Origin: Planctomycetia bacterium
GTDB lineage: Bacteria; Planctomycetota; Brocadiia; Brocadiales; Brocadiaceae
Assembly: GCA_015075005.1 (NCBI GenBank)
Contig: JABTVC010000003.1
Span: 124,001 to 188,000, forward strand
Reading direction: 5' to 3'
DNA: 64,000 nucleotides
The notes under the pieces are model-generated. The model did not search any database, was not told the DNA's origin, and saw only the letters and a program-made list of their open reading frames with translations. Below, one piece after another: positions 34,987 through 45,422 of this stretch; the first letter of the stretch is position 1; every line of letters starts with the position of its first letter. The position numbers and the translations under genes are program-made.

Positions 34987-36482
34987 ATGAACAGAAGAAG
35001 CGGCATGTTACTTCATATTACATCCCTCCCATCACCGCATGGCATAGGAGATCTTGGAGAAGCGGCTTACAAATTTGTGGATTTTCTTGCAGAGACCAGG
35101 CAGTGCTTATGGCAGGTTCTCCCTTTAAACCCAACCCGAACAATATATGGAAACAGTCCTTATAGCAGCTATTCGGCCTTTGCGGGAAATCATCTTATGA
35201 TAAGCCTTGATCATCTTATCCAGGAGGAGATTCTTTTAAAATCTGATTTAGAAGGCGAGATTACCTTTCCACGTGATAGGGTTGATTATAAAACCGTTAC
35301 TGAGTACAAAGAGAAAGTTCTTCGCTTGGCGTACAAACATATTCACCACAAGCTGGAGAAAGACTTTGAATTTGAAAAATTCTGTCGTGAAAACAAATAC
35401 TGGATCGATGATTACACCCTGTTTATAACTTTAAAGGAACACTTTCATGGAGTTGCCTGGAGTGATTGGCCTGATGATTTACGGTACAGAAAAGAAGAAG
35501 TTATAAGGGAGTGGAAAGAAAAATTGAAGGATAGGATACTCATGGAAAAGGTTTTCCAATTTCTCTTTTTTAAACAGTGGTTTTCTCTGAAAAAATACTG
35601 TAACTCAAAAAACATACAAATAATTGGTGATATTCCTATTTATGTAACATACGATAGTGCTGATGTATGGGCTAATCCTGAGATTTTTAAATTAGATGAT
35701 ACTAAAAAACCCATGTTTGTTGCCGGAGTCCCGCCGGATTACTTCAGTGCAACGGGACAACTGTGGGGAAATCCTGTTTATAACTGGGATGTTCTGAAAG
35801 AAACCGGTTACTCATGGTGGTTGAGACGTATAGAATTCAACCTGAAACTCTTTGATATTGTCAGACTTGATCACTTCAGGGGTTTTGTTTCATACTGGGA
35901 AGTTCCTGCGGGTGAAAAGACGGCAGTAAATGGAAGATGGGTAAATACCCCAGTTAAAGATTTTTTAATATATTGTATCGACATTTTCCGAGCCTCCCAT
36001 TATTGCGGAAGACCTGGGAAGAAATACCCCTGGAAGTAAAAGAGATTATGAGCATATTTGGAATTCCCGGAATGAAGGTGCTTCAGTACGCATTTGGAAA
36101 AGATGTACCAGTAAGTCCATTTATTCCGCACAATTACACAACATGCTGTGTTGTCTATACAGGAACACATGATAATAATACAACGATGGGTTGGTACAAG
36201 AAAGAAATAAGCCGTGAAGACAGAGACAGAATTCAAAAGTACCTGGGAAGAGAAGTTACAGAAAACAATATTCACCATCACCTTATCAGACTTGCTATGA
36301 TGTCCGTTGCGAACATGGTTGTCATACCATTGCAGGATATTCTTGGCCTGGGGGAAGAGTCGCGAATGAATTTTCCGGCAACTTCTGAAAATAATTGGGA
36401 ATGGAGGCTTTTACCAGAACAAATAACACCAACGTTAATAAAAGACATAACAGAAACTATCATAATATACGGCAGAGGGTGA
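34987..36482 (+). CDS. malQ: 4-alpha-glucanotransferase (frameshifted)
   Basis: MalQ moves glucan chains between acceptors (amylomaltase, GH77). It opens MNRRSGMLLHITSLPSPHGI, with LGEAAYKFVDFLAETRQCLW, NSPYSSYSAFAGN, IIGDIPIYVTYDSADVWANP and nucleophile Asp in IVRLDHFRGFVSYWEVPAG. The acid Glu motif IAEDLG is present but lies in a third frame near 35998-36015. The sequence then continues VKEIMSIFGIPGMKVLQYAF and VYTGTHDNNTTMGW. Three shifts are packed into about 75 bases: a lost T near 35965, a lost C near 35998 and an extra G near 36032. All are in single-base runs. Corrected length is about 497 residues. ATG 34987 follows GTGAGGAATAGAA. Confidence 0.88.
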
Positions 36483-36531
36483 AATGTAAAATCAAATCAG
36501 GCCTGTTGAACTTTTTATAACAGTGTAGCGG

Positions 36532-36545
36532 TAAGGTGCACCTTA
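36532..36545. promoter_or_regulatory. Perfect 14 bp palindrome before treY
   Basis: TAAGGTGCACCTTA is a perfect palindrome in the 183-base gap between malQ and treY. Upstream, CTGTT and AACAG flank a T-rich loop (36503-36523). It could be an operator or a weak stem-loop; nothing further supports either. Confidence 0.35.
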
Positions 36546-36665
36546 TCACTATAGTCGGTTCCAATCCCATAAACATTGAAATAAAAACATGTTGTACGTC
36601 CAAAGATAGCGATAATAGTTCAGAAAAATTCAGAATGGTTAAACAACTAATAAAGAGAACAAGAC

Positions 36666-39656
36666 ATGACGACAGAAACAATATCTGATCCTCGAATACC
36701 TATTTCAACATACAGGCTGCAATTCAACCATCTGTTTAAATTTTCAGATGCTAAAAAAATTATTCAGTACCTTTACGGTATCGGTATTAGCGATATTTAT
36801 GCGTCCCCTTATTTTAAAGCAAAAGGTGTTAGCCTGCATGGGTATGATATTGTTGCCCATGATGCTATAAATCCGGAAATCGGCACAGAAGAAGAATATA
36901 ACGATATGATCCAGGAACTCAGGAAATATGGGCTCGGCCAAATTCTCGATATCGTGCCAAACCACATGTGTATTACTAGTAAGGAGAACACATGGTGGAT
37001 GGATGTCCTGGAAAATGGTCTGAGTTCTATGTATGCAGATTTCTTTGACATTGACTGGGAACCGGTGAAAATAGAGCTGAAAAATAAAGTACTTATCCCT
37101 ATTTTAGGTGATCAGTATGGAATTGTTCTCGAACGGCAGGAATTGCGACTTGTATTTGAAAACGGTGATTTCTTTCTTTATTACTATCAGCACAAATTTC
37201 CCATAAGACCAAAGACATATATCGATATATTACAGCATCGTATACAGGAGTTAAAAAATCATCTCGCCCCAGAAAACCAGCATCTTAACGAGCTTTTGAG
37301 TATTATCACCGCATTAAACCATTTACCCTTGCATACTGAGAAGAATCCGGAAAAGATTGCAGAACGATACCGCGAGAAAGAAATCATAAAGAAACGATTA
37401 TGGAATCTCTACAGTGAAAATCCTGAGATTAAGGGATTCATAGATGAAAATGTGAAAATATTTAATGGAATAAAAGGTAAGCCAGAAAGTTTTAACTTAT
37501 TTGATAATCTCCTTAATCAGCAGATATACTGGCTCTCGCAATGGAGTGTAGCTACCGAGGAAATAAATTACCGGAGATTCTTTGATATTAATGACCTTGC
37601 GGCAATCCGTATGGAAAACCCGCTTGTTTTCAGAGAAACCCATAAGTTGATTTTTAAACTTATCAGAGAAGGCAGGGTTACGGGATTGAGGGTTGACCAT
37701 CCCGATGGACTATATAACCCTTCGGAATATTTCCAGCGATTACAGAAAAACTGTTTTCTTCATAAAAGGCTTGTTCTTGCAGAAGATCAAACGGAAACTT
37801 CCGAAAGAGAAGCTGAAATATTGAGACAATACAGCGAACTGTTGTCAACAGATCCACAGACGAAGGCTTTTTATATCATCGGTGAAAAGATCCTTATCAA
37901 AGGCGAAAAGACACCAGAAGACTGGCCCATCTTCGGCACGACAGGATATGATTTTATGAACTTCCTGAATGGTATCTTTGTTGAGACAACGAACGTAAAA
38001 ATATTTGACGATATATATACCAGATTCATCAGGTCAAGGCTGAATTTCCAGGATATTGTTTATGAAAAGAAAAAATTAATTATGGAAGTGATTATGTCGA
38101 GTGAAGTCAATACGCTGGGACACTACCTGAACCGACTATCGGAGAAAAACAGGCATACCAGAGATTTCACATTGAACAGCCTTACGAACGCTATAAAGGA
38201 AGTCATTGCCTTTTTCCCGGTATATAGAACCTATATAAAACTATCAGAGGTAACAGAAAGGGATCGATGGTATATTGAGATTGCTGTATCAAAGGCAAAG
38301 AAGAAAAATCCAGCCATGAACAAATCGATCTTTAACTTCCTGAAAGATGTCCTTTTGCTCAAATATCCCCCGGAATTTGGGAATGATAATAAAAGAGAAT
38401 GGCTTGATTTTGTCATGAGATTTCAACAGATTACCGGTCCTGTTACAGCTAAAGGTGTTGAAGATACTACCTTTTACGTATACAATCGTCTCGTCTCTCT
38501 GAATGAAGTGGGAGGAAGCCCGGATAGATTCGGAACTCCTCTTGAAACTTTCCATGGACAAAATATCGAGCGCAGTAAGGGATGTTCTTATACCCTTAAC
38601 GCCACTTCCACACACGACGCAAAACGCAGTGAAGATGTGAGGGCAAGGATTAACGTCCTGACGGAGATCCCTGAAGAGTGGAGGGAATGCCTCAGCCGAT
38701 GGAGACGGCTCAATAAAAAAAAGAAAGCCGTTGTTGAAGGTCAGACCACACCAGACTCTGACGAAGAGTATCTTCTCTATCAAAATCTCATTGGTGCATG
38801 GCCCGTTGAGCCAATGAATGCGTCTGAGTACGAAGTGTTTAAGAAACGAATAAAGGATTATATGGTAAAGGCATTAAGAGAGGCAAAGGTTAACACAAGC
38901 TGGATAAATCCTAATTTTGTATGCGAAGAAGCAATGATGAAGTTTATGGATACCCTCTTGAACAACGCCAGGGGAAACAAATTCCTCGATAGTTTTCTGG
39001 CGTTTCAGAAAAAGATATCCCATTATGGCATGTACAACTCCCTGTCACAAACACTCCTGAAGATAACATCTCCGGGCATCCCCGACTTTTACCAGGGAAC
39101 GGAGTTGTGGGATTTCAGCCTCGTTGACCCGGACAATCGAAGGCCTGTTGATTATACCCTCAGAATCAAAACGCTGGAAGCGATTAAAAAGAGTGAACGT
39201 GAAAGGTCTCTTTCAGAACTCGCCAGGGAACTGACCATTCAGAGAGAAAACGGAAACATTAAACTGTTTTTGACATATCATGCCTTGAGTTGCCGTAAAA
39301 AGCACAGGGATTTATTTGAAAGAGGAGATTACTTGCCTGTAGAGGCAAAAGGAGAAAAGTCTCACCATGTCTGTGCCTTTGCAAGGAAATCAGGAACTTC
39401 CACTCTTCTTGTCGTTGTACCCAGATTTTTTACAAAACTCGTACAGAGACCTGACGAATTACCCATGGGTAAAACGGTATGGGCAGATTCGTTTCTTTCC
39501 GTCCCTTTCGAAGCGGCGGGTGTGCCATATCGTAATGTTTTTACCGGAGAAATTGTAACTGCAGGGAAGGATGGGGACGTAACCACGTTTTCTGTATCTG
39601 AAATCTTAGCGAATTTCCCTGTTGCACTCATGGAAAAGATGGAGGATAGTATTTAA
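36666..39656 (+). CDS. treY: Maltooligosyltrehalose synthase
   Basis: TreY turns the reducing end of a maltooligosaccharide into a trehalosyl group, which TreZ then releases. At 996 residues it is in the upper range for the family. It begins PISTYRLQFNHLFKFSDAKK, with YASPYFKAKGVSLHGYDIVA, LDIVPNHMCITS, nucleophile Asp in VTGLRVDHPDGLYNPSEYF near residue 345, Glu in IIGEKILIKGEKTPEDWPIF, GTTGYDF, and TSTHDAKRSEDVRARINVL. The end has GIPDFYQGTELWDFSLVDPD. ATG 36666 follows AAAGAGAACAAGAC. It stands apart from treZ by the whole cluster. Intact. Confidence 0.95.
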   Translation: MTTETISDPRIPISTYRLQFNHLFKFSDAKKIIQYLYGIGISDIYASPYFKAKGVSLHGYDIVAHDAINPEIGTEEEYNDMIQELRKYGLGQILDIVPNHMCITSKENTWWMDVLENGLSSMYADFFDIDWEPVKIELKNKVLIPILGDQYGIVLERQELRLVFENGDFFLYYYQHKFPIRPKTYIDILQHRIQELKNHLAPENQHLNELLSIITALNHLPLHTEKNPEKIAERYREKEIIKKRLWNLYSENPEIKGFIDENVKIFNGIKGKPESFNLFDNLLNQQIYWLSQWSVATEEINYRRFFDINDLAAIRMENPLVFRETHKLIFKLIREGRVTGLRVDHPDGLYNPSEYFQRLQKNCFLHKRLVLAEDQTETSEREAEILRQYSELLSTDPQTKAFYIIGEKILIKGEKTPEDWPIFGTTGYDFMNFLNGIFVETTNVKIFDDIYTRFIRSRLNFQDIVYEKKKLIMEVIMSSEVNTLGHYLNRLSEKNRHTRDFTLNSLTNAIKEVIAFFPVYRTYIKLSEVTERDRWYIEIAVSKAKKKNPAMNKSIFNFLKDVLLLKYPPEFGNDNKREWLDFVMRFQQITGPVTAKGVEDTTFYVYNRLVSLNEVGGSPDRFGTPLETFHGQNIERSKGCSYTLNATSTHDAKRSEDVRARINVLTEIPEEWRECLSRWRRLNKKKKAVVEGQTTPDSDEEYLLYQNLIGAWPVEPMNASEYEVFKKRIKDYMVKALREAKVNTSWINPNFVCEEAMMKFMDTLLNNARGNKFLDSFLAFQKKISHYGMYNSLSQTLLKITSPGIPDFYQGTELWDFSLVDPDNRRPVDYTLRIKTLEAIKKSERERSLSELARELTIQRENGNIKLFLTYHALSCRKKHRDLFERGDYLPVEAKGEKSHHVCAFARKSGTSTLLVVVPRFFTKLVQRPDELPMGKTVWADSFLSVPFEAAGVPYRNVFTGEIVTAGKDGDVTTFSVSEILANFPVALMEKMEDSI

Positions 39657-39716
39657 GGTAAACGTCTTTGGAAACAGCAAAGAAAATTTTATTAAATAAC
39701 ACAACAGAATAACGAT

Positions 39717-40949
39717 ATGCCGGATCAAACAATAACATGCCCCTATTGCGGTAAAGAGATACCTTTAACCGAAACGCTCTCTCATCAAATAAAAGAAGGA
39801 CTTCAAAGGGAGTTTGAGCTGAAAGCAAGGGACAGAGAATTGGAGGTTGCAAAACGCGAGAAACTCCTTGCAGAAGAGATGAAAATTCTTGAAGATTCAA
39901 AGAAGTCGATCGACCAGCAGGTCTTCCGGAAGTTGCAGGCTGAAAGGACGAAGGTAAAGCAGGAGGTCAGGAAAGAGGTGGAGTCCGCCGTTAGGGTTGA
40001 GCTAAAAGACTTGCAGGAACAAAATGTGGAAAAAGAACGGAAGCTTGCAGAGGCACAAAAAGTTGAGTTGGAATTTCGAAAGAAGATGCGTGAATTAGAT
40101 GAACTGAAGAAAAATCAGGAACTTGAAATCGTAAGGAAGCTTGACGAAGAACGTAAATTGATCTTTGAAAAAGCAAGAAAAGAAGCGGCGGATGAAAATC
40201 GCTTAAAATTCTTAGAAAAGGAGAAGCAACTTGAGGATACCAAAAAGGCCCTCGATGAAGCAAAACGCAAGGCACATCAGGGTTCCATCCAAACCCAGGG
40301 AGAGGTGTTGGAGCTGGATTTGGAATCTCTTTTAAAGGCTCAATTTACGATTGATGAAATCCAACCAGTACCCAAAGGAATTAAAGGGGCTGATATTGCG
40401 CAAAAAGTTCATAACCGGGGTGGCCATTATTGCGGCACCATTCTATGGGAATTAAAGCATACAAAGGCATGGAACGAAGGATGGTTATCGAAATTGAAAA
40501 ATGATCAGAGAGAGGTAAAGGCAGAAATTGCCGTCCTGGTCACAGAAACCCTGCCCAGGGGGGTAGAAAGTTTTGGCCACATGGAAGGGGTGTGGGTCAC
40601 GAGTTCTGCGTTGTCCATTGCCCTGGCATCAGTATTACGGACGAGTTTAATAGAGTTGGCACAACACAAATTCTCCATTGTTGGTAAAAGTGAGAAGATG
40701 GAGGTGCTTTATAATTATTTATCTGGAACGGAATTCAGACAAAAAATTGAGGCAATCGTGGAATCCTTTAAATCTATGAAAGAAGATCTGGATCAGGAGA
40801 AAAGGGCAATGATAAAAATGTGGGCAAAGAGAGAAAAACAGATTGAAAAGATAGTCAATAATACCGTAGGCATGTATGGTGACATGCAGGGTATTATCGG
40901 TGCATCGTTACCACAAATTAAGAGCTTAGAACTGCCAGATGGGGCATAA
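39717..40949 (+). CDS. DUF2130 coiled-coil protein, nuclease-like
   Basis: This 410-residue protein starts with a zinc ribbon half, TCPYCGKEIPLTET, followed by a long coiled coil (about residues 25-195, Lys, Glu and Arg rich). The DUF2130 domain from about 200 shows GEVLELDLESLLKAQFTIDE, GADIAQKV, GTILWELKHTKAWNEGWLSK and GHMEGVWVT. The E-D-D/E-x-K arrangement (ELDLE, GAD, ELK) suggests a PD-(D/E)XK nuclease fold, which is inference. Function is not established. It sits between treY and the AddB-like gene, which also has a nuclease motif, so a shared DNA-processing role is possible. Confidence 0.85.
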   Translation: MPDQTITCPYCGKEIPLTETLSHQIKEGLQREFELKARDRELEVAKREKLLAEEMKILEDSKKSIDQQVFRKLQAERTKVKQEVRKEVESAVRVELKDLQEQNVEKERKLAEAQKVELEFRKKMRELDELKKNQELEIVRKLDEERKLIFEKARKEAADENRLKFLEKEKQLEDTKKALDEAKRKAHQGSIQTQGEVLELDLESLLKAQFTIDEIQPVPKGIKGADIAQKVHNRGGHYCGTILWELKHTKAWNEGWLSKLKNDQREVKAEIAVLVTETLPRGVESFGHMEGVWVTSSALSIALASVLRTSLIELAQHKFSIVGKSEKMEVLYNYLSGTEFRQKIEAIVESFKSMKEDLDQEKRAMIKMWAKREKQIEKIVNNTVGMYGDMQGIIGASLPQIKSLELPDGA

Positions 40950-40985
40950 CCGCTTAAGAAAGAAGTTTTTATAAGATAAATTATC

Positions 40986-43900
40986 ATGTTATCCGTTAAG
41001 ATTGGACACTATCACCCATCCCTCGAAAATTCGTTTGTAAATACCATACAACTACTAAAAAAGGACGATCCCTTAACACCCCTTGTCGTTGTGGCACCAA
41101 CAAGCTGGATGCTGAATCGCCTCCAGGAACGCCTGGTGGATGGCCATAACACCTCATTTATAAATATTTCGTTTATGAATTTCTCTGTCCTTGCAAATGA
41201 GATATGCATGCGGTCAGAGATAGACGTAGGTCAGATTATTCAGCAGCCGGTTATTTATGAAAGCGTCATTGCCGGATTATTAAAACGACATACGCCTCAG
41301 GGTCTCTCTTTAAAACGGGCAGCCCCTGCCTGCCATCGCCAGGGCCCTTGTTCCGTGTTATCCAGGACCTTACAGACGCAAATGTTCAGATCAATGACTT
41401 AAAAGAGGCTGTTCAGGAAGGATTTGTTGAGGGGATTGAAATACAGAAACTTCAGGAAGTTATACATCTTTATGACATGTTCCGGCAGAGATTAAAAACC
41501 TTGAATATATCCCACTATTCTGATGTCTTTCGGATGGCCACTGCGTGCATACCAGATTCAGAATATCTTAAAGGTTTTAATCACATCCTGGCATATGGAT
41601 TCTATGACCTTACGGGAGCCGAACAGGATTTTTTCGGAGAAATATTCCGGACTTACCCAACTATACTGTTTCTCCCCTACCAAAAGAAACACGCTGCCTT
41701 TTCCTACGTAAAGCCCTTTTTTGAATCATTCGTCCTGGGACTGGCACACGATGTAGAGGAGCTGCCTTTTGATACTAGTTTTGGATTTTCATCCCTCATG
41801 GATTCGCAATCCGAAGATAGTTCTGTTGCAGGTTGCGAGTTGCAGGCCCCGGATCACGGGTTAAACACACAACGCACAACGGATACCGCACCTTACGCTA
41901 TGCGTAACGCAAAATCCATATCTGACATACGTATTATAAATGCCTCTGGTAAACGGGATGAGATTTGGACAGTTGCTAAAGAGATACTGAAATTAGTGGA
42001 TGAAGGGTATAAGATGGAAGAGATTGGAGTAGTCGCAAGGACACTCGAACCTTACAGAGAAGCTATTAAAAAAATATTTCAGGAGAATTATATCCCCTTT
42101 ATAACCAGCTCGCAGGAACCTCTGGAAAAATATCCGCTGGTAAAAATTATTCAGCAAATCCTTCTGCTAAAACGGGAGGATTTTTATCGCCCCCTGGTTA
42201 TTGAATTGCTCGGATCGCCTTACTTTAAAATACCACCATGCGGTACGAAAGGCGTTACTCCACGTCCTGACCTCTGGGACATTTTGAGCAGGAGGCTGGG
42301 TATTTGCGGTGAGATTACATGCTGGTTGTCAAGGCTAGAGCATGCTAAGGTTATATCGGTGGAATCAGTTACCCTGGATAATGAAAAAAAAGAAGACATA
42401 AAAGAGGGCGGGACCTCTCCCCATCCCCCCCATTCCCCTTGCAGAGGGTGGGACAGGGAAAACAAAAATAGGGTTCCGGCTGACGAAGAGACAGGAAGGT
42501 ACATCCACATTCCCACCGATCAAATTGAACTTCTGCAAAATGTCCTGTGCACCTTATCAAATGACTTGAGTTCCATACCTGAAAAGGCAACGTGGACGAT
42601 TATGGGTCAAAAAACAAACGATTTGCTCGAAAAATATCTTCACATGCCTTCAGAAGGTATGAATACGGAAGAGACAGAAAGAGACCTCTTGATACGGGAT
42701 TTAATACAGAAAATCTTACGCACTTTATGCATCCTGGACTGTCTCGGCGACGAGGTCACATGGGATCAATTTATCGATACCTTTATAGAAGCATGTCAGG
42801 AGGGGGTATTGCCCATTGGATTGGGAAATGGCAGGGGTGTGAACGTCCTGGACGCCATGACGGCCCGCGGCATTCCTTTCCGCGCCTTATTTGTATTGGG
42901 TCTCAATGAGAAGGTATTCCCCCGCGCTATCTCTGAAGAACCCTTCTTGAGAGACCATGTCCGTCGCCGGCTCTCCGAAGTGCTGGGAAATGTCATTCCT
43001 GAAAAGCTCAGAGGCTTTGACGAAGAACGACTGCTCTTCTTCTTCCTGCTAAATGCCGCACGGGAACATCTCTATCTCCTCCATGAACGTTCAGATGAAT
43101 CGGGCAAACCGAAGGTTCAATCCCATTATCTCATGGATATTTTTCAAAATATGAAAAGCACGTCAGCAACGGCAACGTATCTTCGGGAAAAGGCGAAATA
43201 CGAAGTTTATGTACCGCGTGGAATTAAGGATAAACTGTGTACGCAGGAAATATCTTTGCTTATACCCAAAGAGGTTGGTATCCGAATGGCCGTCGACGGC
43301 ATAGATCCCTCCTGTTTTATGAAGGCCGTTGGAATCAACCGGGATATCTTTGGCCGTTCACAATCAGCCCTGGGTTTTATGGAAAGTTACAATTCCCATG
43401 CAACTTCGTTTGATGGGGTTGTTGGTGATATGTCCGGATGGCTGAATGAGCAGGCATGTCGGGGTTTTAGCCCTACTACCCTGGAGACCTTTGGTACCTG
43501 CCCGTTTAAGTTTTTCATGAGCAATATCCTTGAATTGGAGTCCCTGGAAGAGCCAGAAACGGCTGAAATGATTGCAGCCGTGGAACTTGGCATCCTGTAT
43601 CACAACATACTGAGGGATGTTTACAGCATCTTGATAGAAAAAAGATATTTTGACACAAAGGGACATAAATTAAATTCTGTAGAACAGCATAGCAACCACC
43701 AAAATACCCATCCTTCACCTCCCCCTTTACACCAGGAAGCAGAAGGGAAAGTAAAAAAATCAAACCCGGAAAAGAACTTTTCGCCGTGTAATCCTACAGA
43801 ACTTTTGCATAGTATCGCTCAAAAATATTTTGTGGAGATAGAACAACAGATACCGATTTCATACCCCATCATCTGGGAAATCGAAAAAGAGGAGATGCTC

Positions 43901-44605
43901 GATCTTCTCACAAAATTTATATCGTGGGATATTGCACACATCGAACAAACGGGCTACGTTCCCACGTATATTGAAAAGGCGGCAAGGTTCAGTCCACAAA
44001 ACGACTTACACAAACTCATTCCGGATCATTTCAAAGAGGGAGATACGTCAAAGATGACATTCAGGGGAAAGATTGACCGCATAGACGTGAAGAAAGGGGA
44101 AAATGGTGTCGGCTTCCGTGTGCTTGATTACAAATCAGGGAGGTTTATGAAGGAAAATCTCATGAGGGCGGTCATACGTGGTCAAAATTACAAATCCTTC
44201 TATATTATCATGGCGGAACATTTACTGTCGGAGGAAATCAGGAAGGGTCGCATTCCGCCGGGTCAGGTTAATTTAGATGAGGCATCCCTTGTTTACATTT
44301 CCCAGGATATGGATGAAAAGAAGGGACAAGTATGTCCGAAAAAAAAGACCATCAGCCATAACGACTGGATAGGGTGTAAGGAACAATACTGGGAGACATT
44401 GAAGGAATTTCTCCGCATCATTCGCGAAGGCATCCTCCCCGTTTCGCTTGCAGAAGATACACGAAAATGTGAATGGTGTGAGTTTGCCACCACATGCCGC
44501 AGAGGCCACCAACCACTTAGATTCAGGTTGGAACAGGATGCAAGGTTAAAGAAATACCGGGATATTATTAATTTGAGTATCAGGAAAAGCTCAAACAAAC
44601 CCTGA
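40986..44605 (+). CDS. AddB-like PD-(D/E)XK nuclease (frameshifted)
   Basis: The first frame (40986-41402) opens MLSVKIGHYHPSLENSFV with LVVVAPTSWMLNRLQERL where a helicase Walker A would be; no GKS/T motif is seen. The second (41348 to 44605) continues it. An extra C near 41330 and an extra T near 41350 explain the change and give LPAIARALFRVIQDL. The C-terminal domain has the nuclease motif FRGKIDRIDVKKG then VLDYKSGR. A split Fe-S cluster pattern, Cys in FGTCPFKFF and three Cys in KCEWCEFATTCRR, is typical of AddB. About 1200 residues in all. No addA follows; the next genes run on the opposite strand. Three odd linker segments are described under findings. Confidence 0.85.
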
Positions 44606-44729
44606 TGCACCTTGACTTCCGGAATTTTCGTGTAGACCTCAGTGTGTATTGACCATAAGAGTTTTCATTTTGTGTAAGCGGGTATCAGGGTGGCATGGGC
44701 AAACCTTGTTTGTCCGTGTTCTTATCAAT

Positions 44730-45422
44730 TTAATGCATGGGTGCAATGCCGTATTTTCCTGCCATGATCATTCCTTTCTTATATTTTGAGTCAACGGCCG
44801 GTTGTAATGTTAAATGATTTTGCAGGCTATCGGCAAGTTGTTTGAGTTGTTCCAATCGTCCGTTTAACAATTCCACTTCGATTTCACGATACTGTGCCAG
44901 GCCTTTGTGTCCGCGAAAGGTTACCTCGTCGAGAGATACCTCAGCCTTAAATTGTTCATTGCAGCTGACTACTGCTGTGTGGCGGTGTGTCTCTGCCACC
45001 AAGACCTTTCTCAGGGGTTGTTCGTGAAGATTTAGCTCATCAATGATCGTTGACGGGATCGTTGGTTTCTTCCCGGCATGCCAGAGTTTTATTTCTTCAT
45101 CAGAAAGTCTCCATTCAAACTCCCTGCGTTCGAAAATAGCCCCTTGTTGTTTCCCTGATACTTTATAGGCCCCAACACAGGACTTGTCCATTTGCCGGAT
45201 ACGCAAGGCAGCACCTGAATTAAGGAGCGTGTATTGAGGCGTATCAAAATAGACATCGATCTGGAAACACAATTTTTCCGTGGTATACCGGAAACCCAGT
45301 TTATTTAAGACATCCGGAAAGACATCCCAATCAAATCCATCGGGACATATGAATTTTGCCTCAACTTCTGTCTTCTCTCTTTTGTCGTGTAAATCCCATT
45401 CCATACGTCTTTCCACAATCAT
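44730..45422 (-). CDS. CYTH domain protein (triphosphate tunnel enzyme)
   Basis: This 230-residue protein shows the CYTH signature TEVEAKFICP near residue 18. It also has IDVYFDTPQYTLLNSGAALR, IRQMD, YKVSGKQQGAIFERREFEW, EVSLDEVTFRG and YREIEVELLNGR, the alternating charged strands that line the tunnel. The family includes adenylate cyclases, thiamine triphosphatases and inorganic triphosphatases, and I cannot choose among them. ATG 45422 overlaps the stop of the upstream amidohydrolase by 4 bases (ATGA), so translation is probably coupled. Confidence 0.88.
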   Translation of the reverse strand: MIVERRMEWDLHDKREKTEVEAKFICPDGFDWDVFPDVLNKLGFRYTTEKLCFQIDVYFDTPQYTLLNSGAALRIRQMDKSCVGAYKVSGKQQGAIFERREFEWRLSDEEIKLWHAGKKPTIPSTIIDELNLHEQPLRKVLVAETHRHTAVVSCNEQFKAEVSLDEVTFRGHKGLAQYREIEVELLNGRLEQLKQLADSLQNHLTLQPAVDSKYKKGMIMAGKYGIAPMH

